Source of the DNA: a virus
Reading direction: 5' to 3' (one strand)
DNA: 64,000 nt
IMG/VR virus record: IMGVR_UViG_3300035204_001027
Coordinates: 31,512 to 95,511 of that record
Part shown: piece after piece, positions 31,622 through 42,020 of the stretch
Layout: every line of letters starts with the position of its first letter
How positions within the stretch are numbered: the stretch's first letter is position 1
Notes under the pieces: model-generated
What the model saw: the letters and a program-made list of their open reading frames with translations, nothing else
Database searches by the model: none
What the model was told of the DNA's origin: nothing
Position numbers and translations under genes: made by a program

Positions 31622-33229
31622 ATGAAACACAAGTATACTACGATTTTCAGTTCTACAATCAAGCCATTGGTTTCGGAAGAGAAAGATAAATATTTAGCCA
31701 TGGCTAGTTTATTAGATGTAGGAAGTTTTCTGCCTGAGATTGATACCGAGACAAATATAGATCTTTTACCGGTCGCTTTTAACGCTTGCGTAATAAATCG
31801 TGTTAACAAAAATGGAGATGTTATTGACACGGAAACAGCGGCGCGGATATGTGAGTCTTTTATAAATAAACCCATTAATATAGAACATAATAGACAAAGA
31901 GTAATGGGAACGATTTTAACTGCTGGATTCAGCGAGTTCGGTACAGATCAAGTTTTATCTGCCGAACAAATAAGGGAATTAAAAGGGCCATTCAATATTA
32001 CGCTGGGAGGCGTGCTTTGGAAGGTCGTAAATAATGAACTAACTGATATTGTTGAAGAATCAGCAGATCCAACTAGCGACAAATACTTAAGCGTATCTGC
32101 TAGTTGGGAATTAGGATTTACTGACTATAACCTTGTGGCTATAGAAGGTGACAATAAAAACCTAGAAGGTGCGGACATTATCAATGATAAAGACCGTGTT
32201 GAATCTCTCAAAGATAACTTGAAGTGCTTTGGGGGAGACGGCAAACTTGAGGATGACCGGTATGTCTATCGTCAAGTTATAAATGAAGTTGTTCCTTTGG
32301 GTATTGGACTAACTAATAATCCTGCAGCGGAAGTTGAAGGTGTAGCAGTTAAGAAAAAATCTGAAGAAAACAACGACAAACAAACAGATGAGAATGAATC
32401 AGACGATTCAACTAAAACCAAAACCAATAAAAAACCAGACAAAAAACGGTGGGAAAATAAAAGTTCCCAATATAATAAACAACAAATGAATAAACCCGAG
32501 AGCGAAAAGAATATTATGAAAATTGAAAAATTAACAGATATTACTGATGAGTCCATGCAGACTCTTAGTGCCTCGGCTATTACTACCTTCGTAGAGGAGG
32601 AGTTGCAAAAGGCTTCCGAACGTTTCGCTGAAGAGCGCGACGGTCACAAAAAGGCCATCGAAGACGGTAAAGAAAAATTCGAAAATCTCACTAAAGAGCA
32701 CGATGCTCTAAAGGAGGATAGCGATAAGATCAAAGCCGCCTTGGAGAAGCTTGAAGCCGAGAGAGCAGCTAAAGAAGCCGAGGAGAAATTCAATCAAAGA
32801 ATGTCCTACATGGATGAAGAATATGTGCTTAACGATGAAGATCGAGAAGTGCTTGCTTCTGATATTAAGGAGATGAATGATGAGGACTTCGAAGCGTTTT
32901 CTAAAAAATTGGCTGTTCTTATGTCGGCCAAGAATAGAAAGGCTATTGAAGATAGAGAAGCTAAAGCAGCAGAAACGAAAGCTGAAGAGGAGAAATCCGA
33001 AAAAGCTGAAACAGAAACTGTTGAAAGCAACGTAAAGGAAAAAGTTTTAAATGCTGAGTCTGAAACTAAGGAAACCGAAGATGTTTCCAGCGTTGTAGAC
33101 GAGGCTGTTGATCAAGCTGAAGCAACTGAGAATGTGGCCATGCCAAATTCTACAGATCCTTCTGAGCCTTCCGCATATGATAAATATCGGAGAGCTTTTG
33201 GCTTAGATCAGTTCACAATTAGTCGATAA
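31622..33229 (+). CDS. Prohead protease fused to scaffold
   Basis: A 535-residue protein. Residues 1-240 look like a herpesvirus/HK97-type prohead protease: candidate His89 in INIEHNRQRVMG and a serine in YLSVSASWELG (157-161). Residues 250-500 are acidic, Lys/Glu-rich and predicted coiled coil, typical of scaffold. Such fusions release the scaffold by self-cleavage. An internal start at about base 32517 (MKIEKLTDITD) could produce free scaffold, a known arrangement in other phages. It precedes the capsid genes. Confidence 0.8.
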   Translation: MKHKYTTIFSSTIKPLVSEEKDKYLAMASLLDVGSFLPEIDTETNIDLLPVAFNACVINRVNKNGDVIDTETAARICESFINKPINIEHNRQRVMGTILTAGFSEFGTDQVLSAEQIRELKGPFNITLGGVLWKVVNNELTDIVEESADPTSDKYLSVSASWELGFTDYNLVAIEGDNKNLEGADIINDKDRVESLKDNLKCFGGDGKLEDDRYVYRQVINEVVPLGIGLTNNPAAEVEGVAVKKKSEENNDKQTDENESDDSTKTKTNKKPDKKRWENKSSQYNKQQMNKPESEKNIMKIEKLTDITDESMQTLSASAITTFVEEELQKASERFAEERDGHKKAIEDGKEKFENLTKEHDALKEDSDKIKAALEKLEAERAAKEAEEKFNQRMSYMDEEYVLNDEDREVLASDIKEMNDEDFEAFSKKLAVLMSAKNRKAIEDREAKAAETKAEEEKSEKAETETVESNVKEKVLNAESETKETEDVSSVVDEAVDQAEATENVAMPNSTDPSEPSAYDKYRRAFGLDQFTISR

Positions 33230-33254
33230 AATATTAAAATAAAGGAATAAAATT

Positions 33255-33845
33255 ATGGCATATACTGATAGAGATCTACGTCCATTCAGACAGTATAGTG
33301 AATATGATGTCATTAACTTGTTTTCTCTTGAAGCTCGCGCTTCCGAAAGCTTGCCGGTAAATAAAGGAACTATTGTTTCTATTAATCCGACAGCAGGTTG
33401 GGAAGCTACTGATGAGCTTACTCAAGAGACTATTCATGCAAATGCAGCGACTTACGCTAATACCGTAAGCCCTCGTTTCGCAGTACAAGCTAAGTGTTAT
33501 GTTAATACTGGACTCGCCACCGATAAGGTGATGGGTCTCCTCTTACATGATGTAAGAGATACTGATGAAAATGGAGAGTTATTGATTTATAACCCCAGAA
33601 AAGCGGCAGAAATGCAAGCATCTGTAAGCGGACAGGTGGTCCCCGTGGCAACAAAGGGACTCTTCCTGTATAAAGGATTCGTTGGAACGGCTGCGGCCGG
33701 AGCTAGTGTTGTTCTTTCCAGTAATGGAAGAATGGGAGTAACTCCTGTAGTCGCTGGTCAAAGTGTTAGAGTTGGTACCTGCTTGGGTGCCGCTGACACA
33801 GACGGACACGTATTAATCGATTTCAACCCGGCTGCTTTCCAGTAA
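33255..33845 (+). CDS. Capsid-associated protein (196 aa)
   Basis: A 196-residue protein with an Ala/Gly/Val-rich beta pattern, between scaffold and major capsid protein. It resembles head decoration or stabilisation proteins in size and position. Codon use here shifts towards that of the capsid gene. No diagnostic motif. Confidence 0.6.
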   Translation: MAYTDRDLRPFRQYSEYDVINLFSLEARASESLPVNKGTIVSINPTAGWEATDELTQETIHANAATYANTVSPRFAVQAKCYVNTGLATDKVMGLLLHDVRDTDENGELLIYNPRKAAEMQASVSGQVVPVATKGLFLYKGFVGTAAAGASVVLSSNGRMGVTPVVAGQSVRVGTCLGAADTDGHVLIDFNPAAFQ

Positions 33846-33880
33846 GATTGAAAGCGTAAATAAATAGGAGAGAAATTATT

Positions 33881-35050
33881 ATGAGATTAAAATTAAAAAA
33901 TACACCCGAGCAAATCGAACTTGTTAAGGCGTTAGGTTCTAGAAACGCAAATGCTTCGCGCGAGGCGCAAGAAGCTTTCGCAGCTTTTCTTGGACCGGTA
34001 ATTCAGGAAGTATTAAATGTTGCTGGCACTGCTAGCACTATTTATACTAATTCTGAGTTCGATGAGGATGATTCCCCGTCTTACCCGCTTGATTTGTATT
34101 ATAACGAGGGGGCTGGATATACAACTGTCTGGTCGCAAAACATGGCCGGTGGTCTTCCTAGCTCGCAAGTCGAAGGCGTTGCTGAGATGAAAATCGCAAC
34201 CTATCGTATTGATAGTGCGGTTAGCTTCTTGAAGCGTTATGCGCGTAAATCGCGTTTAGACGTTGTTAGCAAGGCTCTAGAGCGCATGTCCCAAGAGGTT
34301 CTCCTCAAGCAGGAGAGAAACGCTTGGGCTGTTATCTTGCGTGCATTAGCTGAGGCTAAGACGAAGACATCGATTCACAATGAAACCAAGCACGTTCTTC
34401 ACTGCGCTAGTTCCGATGGAACTACCGACGGTTCAGGATCTGGTGCTAATAAGCTGAGCGATTTGAAGCTCGCTGATTTCAGCAGGCTTCTTACCCGCAT
34501 GAAGAGACTCAATGAGTCTTTCGCGCAGGGAACTCCTGACAGCGTTTACAGTAATGGTATTACTGATCTATACGTTAGTCCTGAGTTGAAAGAGAAGATT
34601 CGTTCATTCGCATACAATCCAATGAATACCAAGGGTTCGGTTACCGACATCGCATTGCCAGACGCAATGCGTGAGGACATCTACCGTAATGCTGGTATGC
34701 AAGAGATCTATGGCGTTAATATCGTTGAATTGTTGGAGCTTGGCCAAGCCAAGAAATACAACAAACTTTACTCTGAGTTCATTACTGGACAGGGTAATGG
34801 TGGTGGATATGATGTATCTACCTTCTCTGATGCTGATGACGAGATCATGGTTGGTGTTGACAATAGTAAGGGCGCGTTTATTCGTGCTGTTGCTCGTCAG
34901 GCTGAAGGCGGCGCTACATTTAGTGCTTTGCCGGATGACCAGTTCAACTTGAATCGTGCTGATCGCGCTGGCTTCTATGGCTTCATGGAAGAGGGTCGCG
35001 TTTGCATCGACGGTCGCGCAGTAGCAGGTATGGTTTATCGCCACGCCTAA
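33881..35050 (+). CDS. Major capsid protein
   Basis: A 389-residue protein assigned by position (after protease/scaffold and a small head protein, before a strong terminator), length and composition consistent with an HK97 fold: an N-terminal helical arm, a long helix (about residues 110-160, RKSRLDVVSKALERMSQEVLL) and a C-terminal beta-rich domain. Arginine is mostly CGT/CGC here, unlike most late genes, which favour AGA/AGG, consistent with selection for high expression. Strong GGAGAG ribosome-binding site. Confidence 0.8.
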   Translation: MRLKLKNTPEQIELVKALGSRNANASREAQEAFAAFLGPVIQEVLNVAGTASTIYTNSEFDEDDSPSYPLDLYYNEGAGYTTVWSQNMAGGLPSSQVEGVAEMKIATYRIDSAVSFLKRYARKSRLDVVSKALERMSQEVLLKQERNAWAVILRALAEAKTKTSIHNETKHVLHCASSDGTTDGSGSGANKLSDLKLADFSRLLTRMKRLNESFAQGTPDSVYSNGITDLYVSPELKEKIRSFAYNPMNTKGSVTDIALPDAMREDIYRNAGMQEIYGVNIVELLELGQAKKYNKLYSEFITGQGNGGGYDVSTFSDADDEIMVGVDNSKGAFIRAVARQAEGGATFSALPDDQFNLNRADRAGFYGFMEEGRVCIDGRAVAGMVYRHA

Positions 35051-35076
35051 AACACTGGGTAAAAATTAAACACTTT

Positions 35077-35103
35077 CCCCGCCTTCGGGCGGGGAATTTT
35101 TTT
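35077..35103 (+). terminator. Strong terminator after capsid gene
   Basis: CCCCGCC-TTCG-GGCGGGG, a perfect 7-bp stem with a UUCG loop, then AA and seven T. Confidence 0.95.
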
Positions 35104-35148
35104 GTTCCCAATGCGTCTAAAAAAGTGTAACTCAGGTTAAGGAAAAAT

Positions 35149-35514
35149 ATGAAAAAAAAGACTAAATCAACCAAAACGCAGAAAAAAGTAAATAAATTGT
35201 CCCAAGCCCACGGCAAGGAAGACAAGTTTGTACCCACCACTTTAGATCAGGTATGGGGAGATGATGGAGTATGGAAATATGACACTTCAGACGAAAGAAT
35301 TTATGAAGATAGATTAAAGTCTATGACCAGAATTGATATCCAGACTCATGCTACTAAAATTGGCCTAATTCCAGTAGATAATAGAGATACTCTAGAAAAA
35401 AGACTAATGAGGGAATTTAGAAGGCATATAGCCTCTTATCAAAGGCCGAACACTACAGATTCTAGCGTTGAGCTTTCTAAAGAAGCAAGACAAATTCTAG
35501 AAGAAGGTAGGTAG
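35149..35514 (+). CDS. SAP-like small protein (121 aa)
   Basis: A 121-residue protein with a very basic N-terminus (KKKTKSTKTQKKVNK) and a segment MTRIDIQTHATKIGLIPVDNRDTLEKRLMREF that follows the two-helix pattern of SAP DNA-binding motifs. GTGTAA at 35125-35130 and GGTTAAGG precede the ATG. Probably a virion-associated or DNA-binding protein made with the head genes. Confidence 0.6.
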   Translation: MKKKTKSTKTQKKVNKLSQAHGKEDKFVPTTLDQVWGDDGVWKYDTSDERIYEDRLKSMTRIDIQTHATKIGLIPVDNRDTLEKRLMREFRRHIASYQRPNTTDSSVELSKEARQILEEGR

Positions 35515-35545
35515 TTCTGCCGCGGTATTGTGTAATTTATAGTGT

Positions 35546-35941
35546 ATGCCTGTAAATTACGATTTAAATATTATAAAAGGATCTACGTTCACTGCTAGAG
35601 TAGTAGCTAAAAACGCAGATGGTACCCCAATCGATTTAACGCATTATCAATGTAGGGGGTATGTAAAACAAAGATATAGTGACACGGGTATTCTTCTAAA
35701 TTTAAATCCCGTACCAACCCCCGCATATCAAGCTAGTGGATATATAGATATTGCTGTACCAGCTACAGGGACAGCGGTGTTACCCGTAACACAGGCGGTG
35801 TATGATATAGAAATGTATGGACCAACTGGTACGGAAGATTTCGTTATAAAACTTCTAGACGGGAGAGTAAACATATATCCAGAAGTTACAAATCCGCCAA
35901 GTAAAATGATACAGTATACCCCCCTGAGTGGACTCGGCTAA
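35546..35941 (+). CDS. Beta-rich virion protein (131 aa)
   Basis: A 131-residue protein starting MPVNYDLNIIKGSTFTARV. The pattern 'IxxGSTF...DLTxY...G.V...' is one I know from small structural proteins next to phage fibre genes, probably an adaptor. The ATG lies within TATAGTGTATG, with GTGTAA 10 nt before, and no Shine-Dalgarno site, so initiation may be leaderless. Confidence 0.6.
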   Translation: MPVNYDLNIIKGSTFTARVVAKNADGTPIDLTHYQCRGYVKQRYSDTGILLNLNPVPTPAYQASGYIDIAVPATGTAVLPVTQAVYDIEMYGPTGTEDFVIKLLDGRVNIYPEVTNPPSKMIQYTPLSGLG

Positions 35942-35950
35942 GATAGATGA

Positions 35951-38887
35951 ATGACTGGAATAAACCAAAACGTAGTAATAGATGTAACTCTTGGTAATCC
36001 TAGCGCGGACCCAAAGGTAACAGAAGTTTTTTTTCCAACAATCCAAGGTCAAGGACTAGTTGGCCCAACTGGTCCCACTGGTCCTAGAGGTTCTCAAGGC
36101 GCACGAGGACCCACGGGTCCAACTGGATTATTTGGTCCGACTGGATTTACGGGTCCTTCTGGTCCTCCGGGGGATACTTACATATCTTCATTTATTGTCG
36201 CTGGCGGAATGCAAGTTCCTGCTATAGGCGCTATCTTGAATTTACAGGTAGACACTAGCTTAGCTTTTACCCCGGGCCAACAAGCTATCGTTATAGCTGC
36301 TAGTATATCAGGAGGTAGTTTAACCTATGATGAAAATAATAAATTCGTAGCAGAAGTTCAAGACTATAGTCCAACAACGGGCATTTTAAATTTAAAAACC
36401 ATAGGCAGAACCGTCGATGGTCAGGAAGGCTCCTCTGTGGGGGGTACTATATTTACTAATTGGATAACAAATCTAAGAGCCTCTGCCGCGCGAAAAGGAG
36501 CGACAGGAGCAGCCGGAGAAACAGGCCCAATTGGAAACACTGGTCCTCAAGGACTACAAGGGATTACGGGGGCGACGGGCATAACTGGCCCACAAGGAGT
36601 TACTGGACCCGGTGGAGGAGAAAAGGGCGATGATGGAGCAATGGGGCCTACGGGACCCACTGGACCTATTGGAGCAACTGGAGAAGTTGGTCCAGAAGGC
36701 CCAACTGGAGATTCTGGTCCTGCTGGTCCCGCTGGAGACGTAGGACCTACGGGGCTTCCAAATGGCCCACAAGGGCCACAAGGACCAGCTGGCCCCATAG
36801 GCGCTGCAGGAGCACAAGGACCAGTAGGCCCAACTGGAGAAATTGGCCCCGTGGGACCTCAAGGTGTCGCTGGGCCCGCTGGATCAACGGGTCCTATCGG
36901 ACCAGTAGGACCCCAAGGAATTGTGGGGCCAACAGGTGCAACGGGTTTTACTGGGCTTACTGGGGGGCTTGGACCGACAGGACTAGCGGGCCCTATAGGA
37001 GCGACTGGACCGCAAGGAGGAGTAGGGCCAACTGGTTCTACAGGAAACGTAGGCCCAATAGGTCCAACGGGACCACAAGGCCCCACAGGAGTCCAAGGAG
37101 AGGTGTATACGGCCGTTTCTACCACAAACATAGATGTTCCATCCGTGGGCCAGACAAGGACGATAAGGCTGCAAACAGGAACATATAATAATAAGCTCCA
37201 GCACGCAGACAAACTTACATACAGTAGAGGCCAAAGATTAAAAATTTATGCCGCAGCAGGAGATTATTTTGTTGCAGATATTGATACGATCACAAATCAA
37301 TTTTCTACTACCCCATATTATATAGATCTAAGTTTAACTTGTGTTTCTAGTACGAGTACCGGAAGCTACTTCTCGCTTTGGGATGTAAATTTAGAGGGAG
37401 TAAAAGGGAAACAGGGCCACACTGGGCCAATAGGACCCATTGGTCCTTTGGGGGTAACTGGACCCATTGGAGGAACTGGTCCAACTGGTCCTCAGGGTAA
37501 TGTAGGACCAATAGGATTAGCGGGTCCAACTGGCTCTCAAGGAACTACGGGTCCAGTAGGTCCAACTGGCCCTCAAGGAGGTATAGGTCCTACCGGAATA
37601 TCTCATCCTGAAAGATTATTTGCTAACTCTTCGTACGCATCTAATATAACATCTGTATTTTCCGCCGCACAAAGAATTAATGGAACAGATACCGCTTCCA
37701 ATTATCTAGATTTAACTTCAACTCAACCCACTTCTCAAACAGTTAGAAGGAATATAGGTAATTTAGGAAAATATTTCGAAATAGGATCCGATGCTAGCTT
37801 TTCAAGCGTGCTTTATGATTCGAGACAAAATTTGACAATAAACGGAGATAGCATTGGTGCGAATTTAAATTTCGGGATAACTTATTTTATAAGAATCAAT
37901 GGAAGGTCAATAGCTAATAATAGTTTTCAGTTTAATTTAACTTCCAGAACCCCTTCCGAAAAAACTTCTGGAGGCAGTCCTGTAAGAATTTCTGTTAATT
38001 CTAATCCAGTAGATGCAGTTTATGTTCCATCTATAGATAAAATTTATGTTTCCACTTTGGGAGGCTCACCTAATATAGAGGTTATAGACCCCCAAACAGA
38101 GACCTTATCTTCTACGATATCGAGCAATATACCATCTAATCCCCAAGGTATGGCTTATTGTCCCTCTACTGATAAAGTCTTTGTGTCTAGTTCTTCTGGT
38201 AGCACTGTATTCACCATAAACCCTTCTACGTCCGCCGTGACAGCAAGTATAGCTGTGCAAAACGCTCCGTTTGGAATAATTTACTCACCAATAAATGATA
38301 GAATATATGTTACAAATAAGGGTTCCGACACTGTGAGTGTTATAGATCCTTCTACATCTGCTGTGGTCGCAACTTTTTCGGTTGGTGTATCTCCGAGAGG
38401 AATTGAATACTGTCCGACGAACAATAAGATTTATGTAGTCAACTATCAGTCAGGATCTCTATCCATAATAGATCCATTATTGAACAAGGTTATCAAAACT
38501 ATTCAACTCACTAATTGGCCTACTGATGTTTTATATTGCCCGTCTAATGACAGAATATATATAACTCATTTTTCGCCAACGAGTGTTTATGTAATTAATC
38601 CTCATTCAGATAGTATAAGTTATTTCACCGGAGGATTGGGAGCGAACCCAGTGAATTTGTCATATAATCCGAATCTAGACAGAGTCTACGTTAGTAATTA
38701 TGGAGGGAATAGCGTTAGTTTAATAAATCCAAGATCTGGTTGGCATACTAATCCAAGCTCCACCACAACCCCAGTGGTAACTTCTTTGGCTGTAGGTACT
38801 AATCCTAGGGGCATGGCATTTTCACCAAGTACCGACAGAATTTATCTTGTAAATCAGGTGTCAAATAATGTTTCAATTATAGAATAA
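35951..38887 (+). CDS. Collagen-like fibre with YVTN propeller (978 aa)
   Basis: Domain order: short N-terminal attachment segment; long GPT/GPQ collagen-like blocks interrupted by two LAFTPGQ-/LTYSRGQ-type beta modules; a fibronectin-like segment with [15 protein letters not shown]-type text; and a C-terminal propeller of six to seven repeats with NPxGxxYxPxxDxIYVxNxxxxxVSVIDP (about residues 675-978). YVTN/YNCE propellers of this kind are surface-exposed binding domains in bacteria and archaea. A likely receptor-binding fibre. Confidence 0.88.
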   Translation: MTGINQNVVIDVTLGNPSADPKVTEVFFPTIQGQGLVGPTGPTGPRGSQGARGPTGPTGLFGPTGFTGPSGPPGDTYISSFIVAGGMQVPAIGAILNLQVDTSLAFTPGQQAIVIAASISGGSLTYDENNKFVAEVQDYSPTTGILNLKTIGRTVDGQEGSSVGGTIFTNWITNLRASAARKGATGAAGETGPIGNTGPQGLQGITGATGITGPQGVTGPGGGEKGDDGAMGPTGPTGPIGATGEVGPEGPTGDSGPAGPAGDVGPTGLPNGPQGPQGPAGPIGAAGAQGPVGPTGEIGPVGPQGVAGPAGSTGPIGPVGPQGIVGPTGATGFTGLTGGLGPTGLAGPIGATGPQGGVGPTGSTGNVGPIGPTGPQGPTGVQGEVYTAVSTTNIDVPSVGQTRTIRLQTGTYNNKLQHADKLTYSRGQRLKIYAAAGDYFVADIDTITNQFSTTPYYIDLSLTCVSSTSTGSYFSLWDVNLEGVKGKQGHTGPIGPIGPLGVTGPIGGTGPTGPQGNVGPIGLAGPTGSQGTTGPVGPTGPQGGIGPTGISHPERLFANSSYASNITSVFSAAQRINGTDTASNYLDLTSTQPTSQTVRRNIGNLGKYFEIGSDASFSSVLYDSRQNLTINGDSIGANLNFGITYFIRINGRSIANNSFQFNLTSRTPSEKTSGGSPVRISVNSNPVDAVYVPSIDKIYVSTLGGSPNIEVIDPQTETLSSTISSNIPSNPQGMAYCPSTDKVFVSSSSGSTVFTINPSTSAVTASIAVQNAPFGIIYSPINDRIYVTNKGSDTVSVIDPSTSAVVATFSVGVSPRGIEYCPTNNKIYVVNYQSGSLSIIDPLLNKVIKTIQLTNWPTDVLYCPSNDRIYITHFSPTSVYVINPHSDSISYFTGGLGANPVNLSYNPNLDRVYVSNYGGNSVSLINPRSGWHTNPSSTTTPVVTSLAVGTNPRGMAFSPSTDRIYLVNQVSNNVSIIE

Positions 38888-38888
38888 A

Positions 38889-39083
38889 ATGTATTTAAAA
38901 TTAGATAATAATTTCATTACAGTAATGAGCAAAGACCCCTTCGAGGGCTGTATAGAGGCTCCAGATCCTAGCGATGACGTTATCAAATGGTTTGCGGTAA
39001 ACAAGTACCTTTTCATAAATAATAAATATGAAATGAATCAGGGCTGGAACGAACCAATGATAATAAGTCCAGATGAGCTATAA
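38889..39083 (+). CDS. Small hypothetical protein (64 aa)
   Basis: A 64-residue acidic protein between two fibre genes, overlapping the next by 11 nt and starting one base after the previous stop. No family recognised; by context a fibre chaperone or minor subunit. Confidence 0.6.
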   Translation: MYLKLDNNFITVMSKDPFEGCIEAPDPSDDVIKWFAVNKYLFINNKYEMNQGWNEPMIISPDEL

Positions 39084-42006
39084 CATACAGAGTGGGGTTA
39101 ATCTAAGCGTTAATACAGGAGAGTTTACTTCTAAATCAATTGTACAGACGCAGTATATACAACCTAATTTTAAAGTCGGTCCAACGGGGCCCATTGGTGA
39201 ACCGGGTACCGCAGAAGAAATGGTCGGTTGGACTGGTCATACTGGAGCGCAAGGAGTTACTGGGCCAGTAGGCATTACTGGGGGATACGGGAATAGATAC
39301 GCGGGGCGCACTGGAGCGGCCACAGGGAGCTCTTGGCCTCTTCCTTCTGCAGGCGATTTAATAGACCTATTAGTAGAAACTGGGTTATCATTTTTGCCCG
39401 GGTCTATAGCGCAAATTTCTTTTAAAACAACTAACTGGGGCTCAGCACAAGACGCTCCTCTTTACTATAAAGCTGAGGTGCTAGAATACGATAAATATAC
39501 TGGAGCTTTAAAAGTAAAAGTCCTTGCTACTCAGGGTAGTGACTTCGGTACAGCGAGAACAGATTTAGCAATCAATTTAGAAGGGGCGATAGGAAAAGCT
39601 GGACCCACGGGCGCTACAGGATTTATGCCTCCGGGGCCCGCTGGAGTAACAGGAATAATAGGGGTAACCGGCCCCATCGGCTTAGCTGGTCCAGTGGGAC
39701 CTATGGGGCCAGCCAAGGGTGAGACAGGTGATGATGGACCGTTTGGACCAACTGGTAATATAGGTGAAGTAGGGCCAATAGGAATTACAGGACCAACTGG
39801 CTCTGGCGTAACTGGAGATTCTGGCCCAATGGGTCCAACGGGACCTAAATATTCTGGACCTACCGGAAACACTGGGGCCACTGGTATAACAGGTCCTACG
39901 GGTGAAACAGGTTATACTGGTTGGGGAGGATTTAAGGGGGAGCCAAATTACACAATGGGGGCTCAAGGAATTACGGGGCCCACGGGAGCTTTTCCAACAG
40001 GACCTATTGGGCCAACTGGACCCGTAGGTTCCGTTGGTCCGACTGGTATCATGCCGCAAGGGCCAGATGGTGAAACTGGGGCAATCGGTCCAACTGGAGA
40101 CATTGGTCCCACCGGAATAATCGGATTGGCTGGTTTTCAGGGAGCTTCTAACAACACGACTGGAAACACGGGAGCTACTGGAGCAACTGGTTTAGGGGGA
40201 GATTTTTATAGATGCTTTTTTAATACTAGTAATCACGAAACAATTCCAAACGTTTCTAGTAATGCGAATTATCAATTAAGCGGTCACATGTCCTTCTCAG
40301 AAGGGCAAAATGTTATGGTTGCTAATGATGCTAGGGACTCCAATGGGGTTCTTTCTGGGTACGCTCACAGATTCGTCGGAGAAATACAATCTTATAATAA
40401 ATCAAATGGAGACATAACATTAAAATGTATATCTACTGTGCCCGCTGCAGGATTTCAAAACGTATCTTTTAAAGATTGGGTCATTGGATTATATAATTCT
40501 CGTGGAGAAACGGGAGACATAGGCCCCACAGGGTTAACTGGACCAATCGGATTAACGGGACCGATTGGGCTGACAGGAATCACCGGTGGAGCTACTGGAT
40601 CAGGAGGGGTGACTGGGCCTATAGGGAATACTGGTCCTACTGGAGAAACTAATTCTTTAGTAGGATTAGCTGGGGCGACAGGCCCAATTGGAAATACTGG
40701 TCCTACTGGATTTAGTTTAAACCCCTATAGGAAAAGCGATTATATAGAAAAATTAGTTTCAAAAACCAGCGAGAGCCAACAACTTAGTGGAGCTTTAGAT
40801 GTATCTAATTATATTATTTTAAATAGCTTTCAACCTACACAGCAGTCATTTAGAAGGGGTTTGGCTAATGACGGAACTTATTTTGAAATAGCAACTGATA
40901 CAAATTTTTCAAATATTGTGGTTGATTCTAGAAAGGCTGAATGTCAAAACGAGCATTTTTTCTCAGAAGATATTAACTTTGATACGACTTATTATGTCAG
41001 AATAGATGGCGGCACGCTGGGGTATACATTTAATGATAATTCCTTTAAGTTTGTTAAGAGTTCAGAAACTCCCGTGGTTGTTAATAATCCGGCTCCAGTG
41101 AACTCTCCTTATAATATGGCTTATTCTTTGGCTGATGAAAAAATTTATATTACATCAAAAGATGATAAGAAAATCGCAGTATTCAATACGGACATTACCG
41201 TTGAGGGGTATTACGCTGGGGGGAGTATAGAGAAAAATATCGAGCTAGAAGGTACTGGGGCAACAGATATTGTCTATTGCCCCTCTAACGAATCTCTTTA
41301 TGTTACTAATTTTGATTCTAATGACGTTAGCGTTTTGAGGGGTAACCCCGTGGGTGAAGACAAAAGGGTAAGCGTTGGAGTCAATCCCGTTGGAGCCGTT
41401 TACTCTCCTAGGCATGATAGGATTTACGTTATAAATAGTGGAGAAAATTCAATTAACGTAATTAATCCAGAGAACTTTGATCAGTCCACTAAGATTATGC
41501 CAAACGGGTATCTAAGCGGCTGTAATTATGGAGCATTTTGCCCTTCAAATGATAAGCTTTATATAACTAATCCGCTAAATACTAATTTAACTTGTTTAAA
41601 CACAATTACGGAAGATGTTCAACTAATTCCTATTCCAGCGAAATCAGATAAAGCCCTTTATTGCCCATTTAACAACAGAATATATGTTACTCACTCTCAT
41701 GATAGTATAATAAGTGTAATTAATCCACAGGAGAATGTAGTTGAAAAGGTTATTAATAGTGGAGTGGGACAAGGAGTGCATGGGATTGCGTATTCGCCAG
41801 TAATTAATAAAATATTGGTTACCAATCACAAAAACGACACCAATTCTCAAGGTTCTGTTTCTGTATTAGATCCTCAAACTAATACGTTTTCTGATACAAT
41901 GGCGGTGGATACATACCCAACTGACGTAATATATAATTTAAAAAATGGAATGATGTATGTTTCCAATTATAGTGCTGAAAATGTGTGGTTTATTAAAAAT
42001 TTGTAG
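39073..42006 (+). CDS. Collagen-like fibre with YVTN propeller (977 aa)
   Basis: Close in design to the fibre at 35951: N-terminal segment, GPT-rich collagen blocks split by two beta modules, a linker ([18 protein letters not shown]) and a C-terminal YVTN-type propeller (about residues 675-977). The two fibres align end to end in architecture and length, so they are paralogues that have diverged in propeller loops, perhaps for different receptors. Confidence 0.88.
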   Translation: MSYNIQSGVNLSVNTGEFTSKSIVQTQYIQPNFKVGPTGPIGEPGTAEEMVGWTGHTGAQGVTGPVGITGGYGNRYAGRTGAATGSSWPLPSAGDLIDLLVETGLSFLPGSIAQISFKTTNWGSAQDAPLYYKAEVLEYDKYTGALKVKVLATQGSDFGTARTDLAINLEGAIGKAGPTGATGFMPPGPAGVTGIIGVTGPIGLAGPVGPMGPAKGETGDDGPFGPTGNIGEVGPIGITGPTGSGVTGDSGPMGPTGPKYSGPTGNTGATGITGPTGETGYTGWGGFKGEPNYTMGAQGITGPTGAFPTGPIGPTGPVGSVGPTGIMPQGPDGETGAIGPTGDIGPTGIIGLAGFQGASNNTTGNTGATGATGLGGDFYRCFFNTSNHETIPNVSSNANYQLSGHMSFSEGQNVMVANDARDSNGVLSGYAHRFVGEIQSYNKSNGDITLKCISTVPAAGFQNVSFKDWVIGLYNSRGETGDIGPTGLTGPIGLTGPIGLTGITGGATGSGGVTGPIGNTGPTGETNSLVGLAGATGPIGNTGPTGFSLNPYRKSDYIEKLVSKTSESQQLSGALDVSNYIILNSFQPTQQSFRRGLANDGTYFEIATDTNFSNIVVDSRKAECQNEHFFSEDINFDTTYYVRIDGGTLGYTFNDNSFKFVKSSETPVVVNNPAPVNSPYNMAYSLADEKIYITSKDDKKIAVFNTDITVEGYYAGGSIEKNIELEGTGATDIVYCPSNESLYVTNFDSNDVSVLRGNPVGEDKRVSVGVNPVGAVYSPRHDRIYVINSGENSINVINPENFDQSTKIMPNGYLSGCNYGAFCPSNDKLYITNPLNTNLTCLNTITEDVQLIPIPAKSDKALYCPFNNRIYVTHSHDSIISVINPQENVVEKVINSGVGQGVHGIAYSPVINKILVTNHKNDTNSQGSVSVLDPQTNTFSDTMAVDTYPTDVIYNLKNGMMYVSNYSAENVWFIKNL

Positions 42007-42020
42007 TATAATATAAAAAT

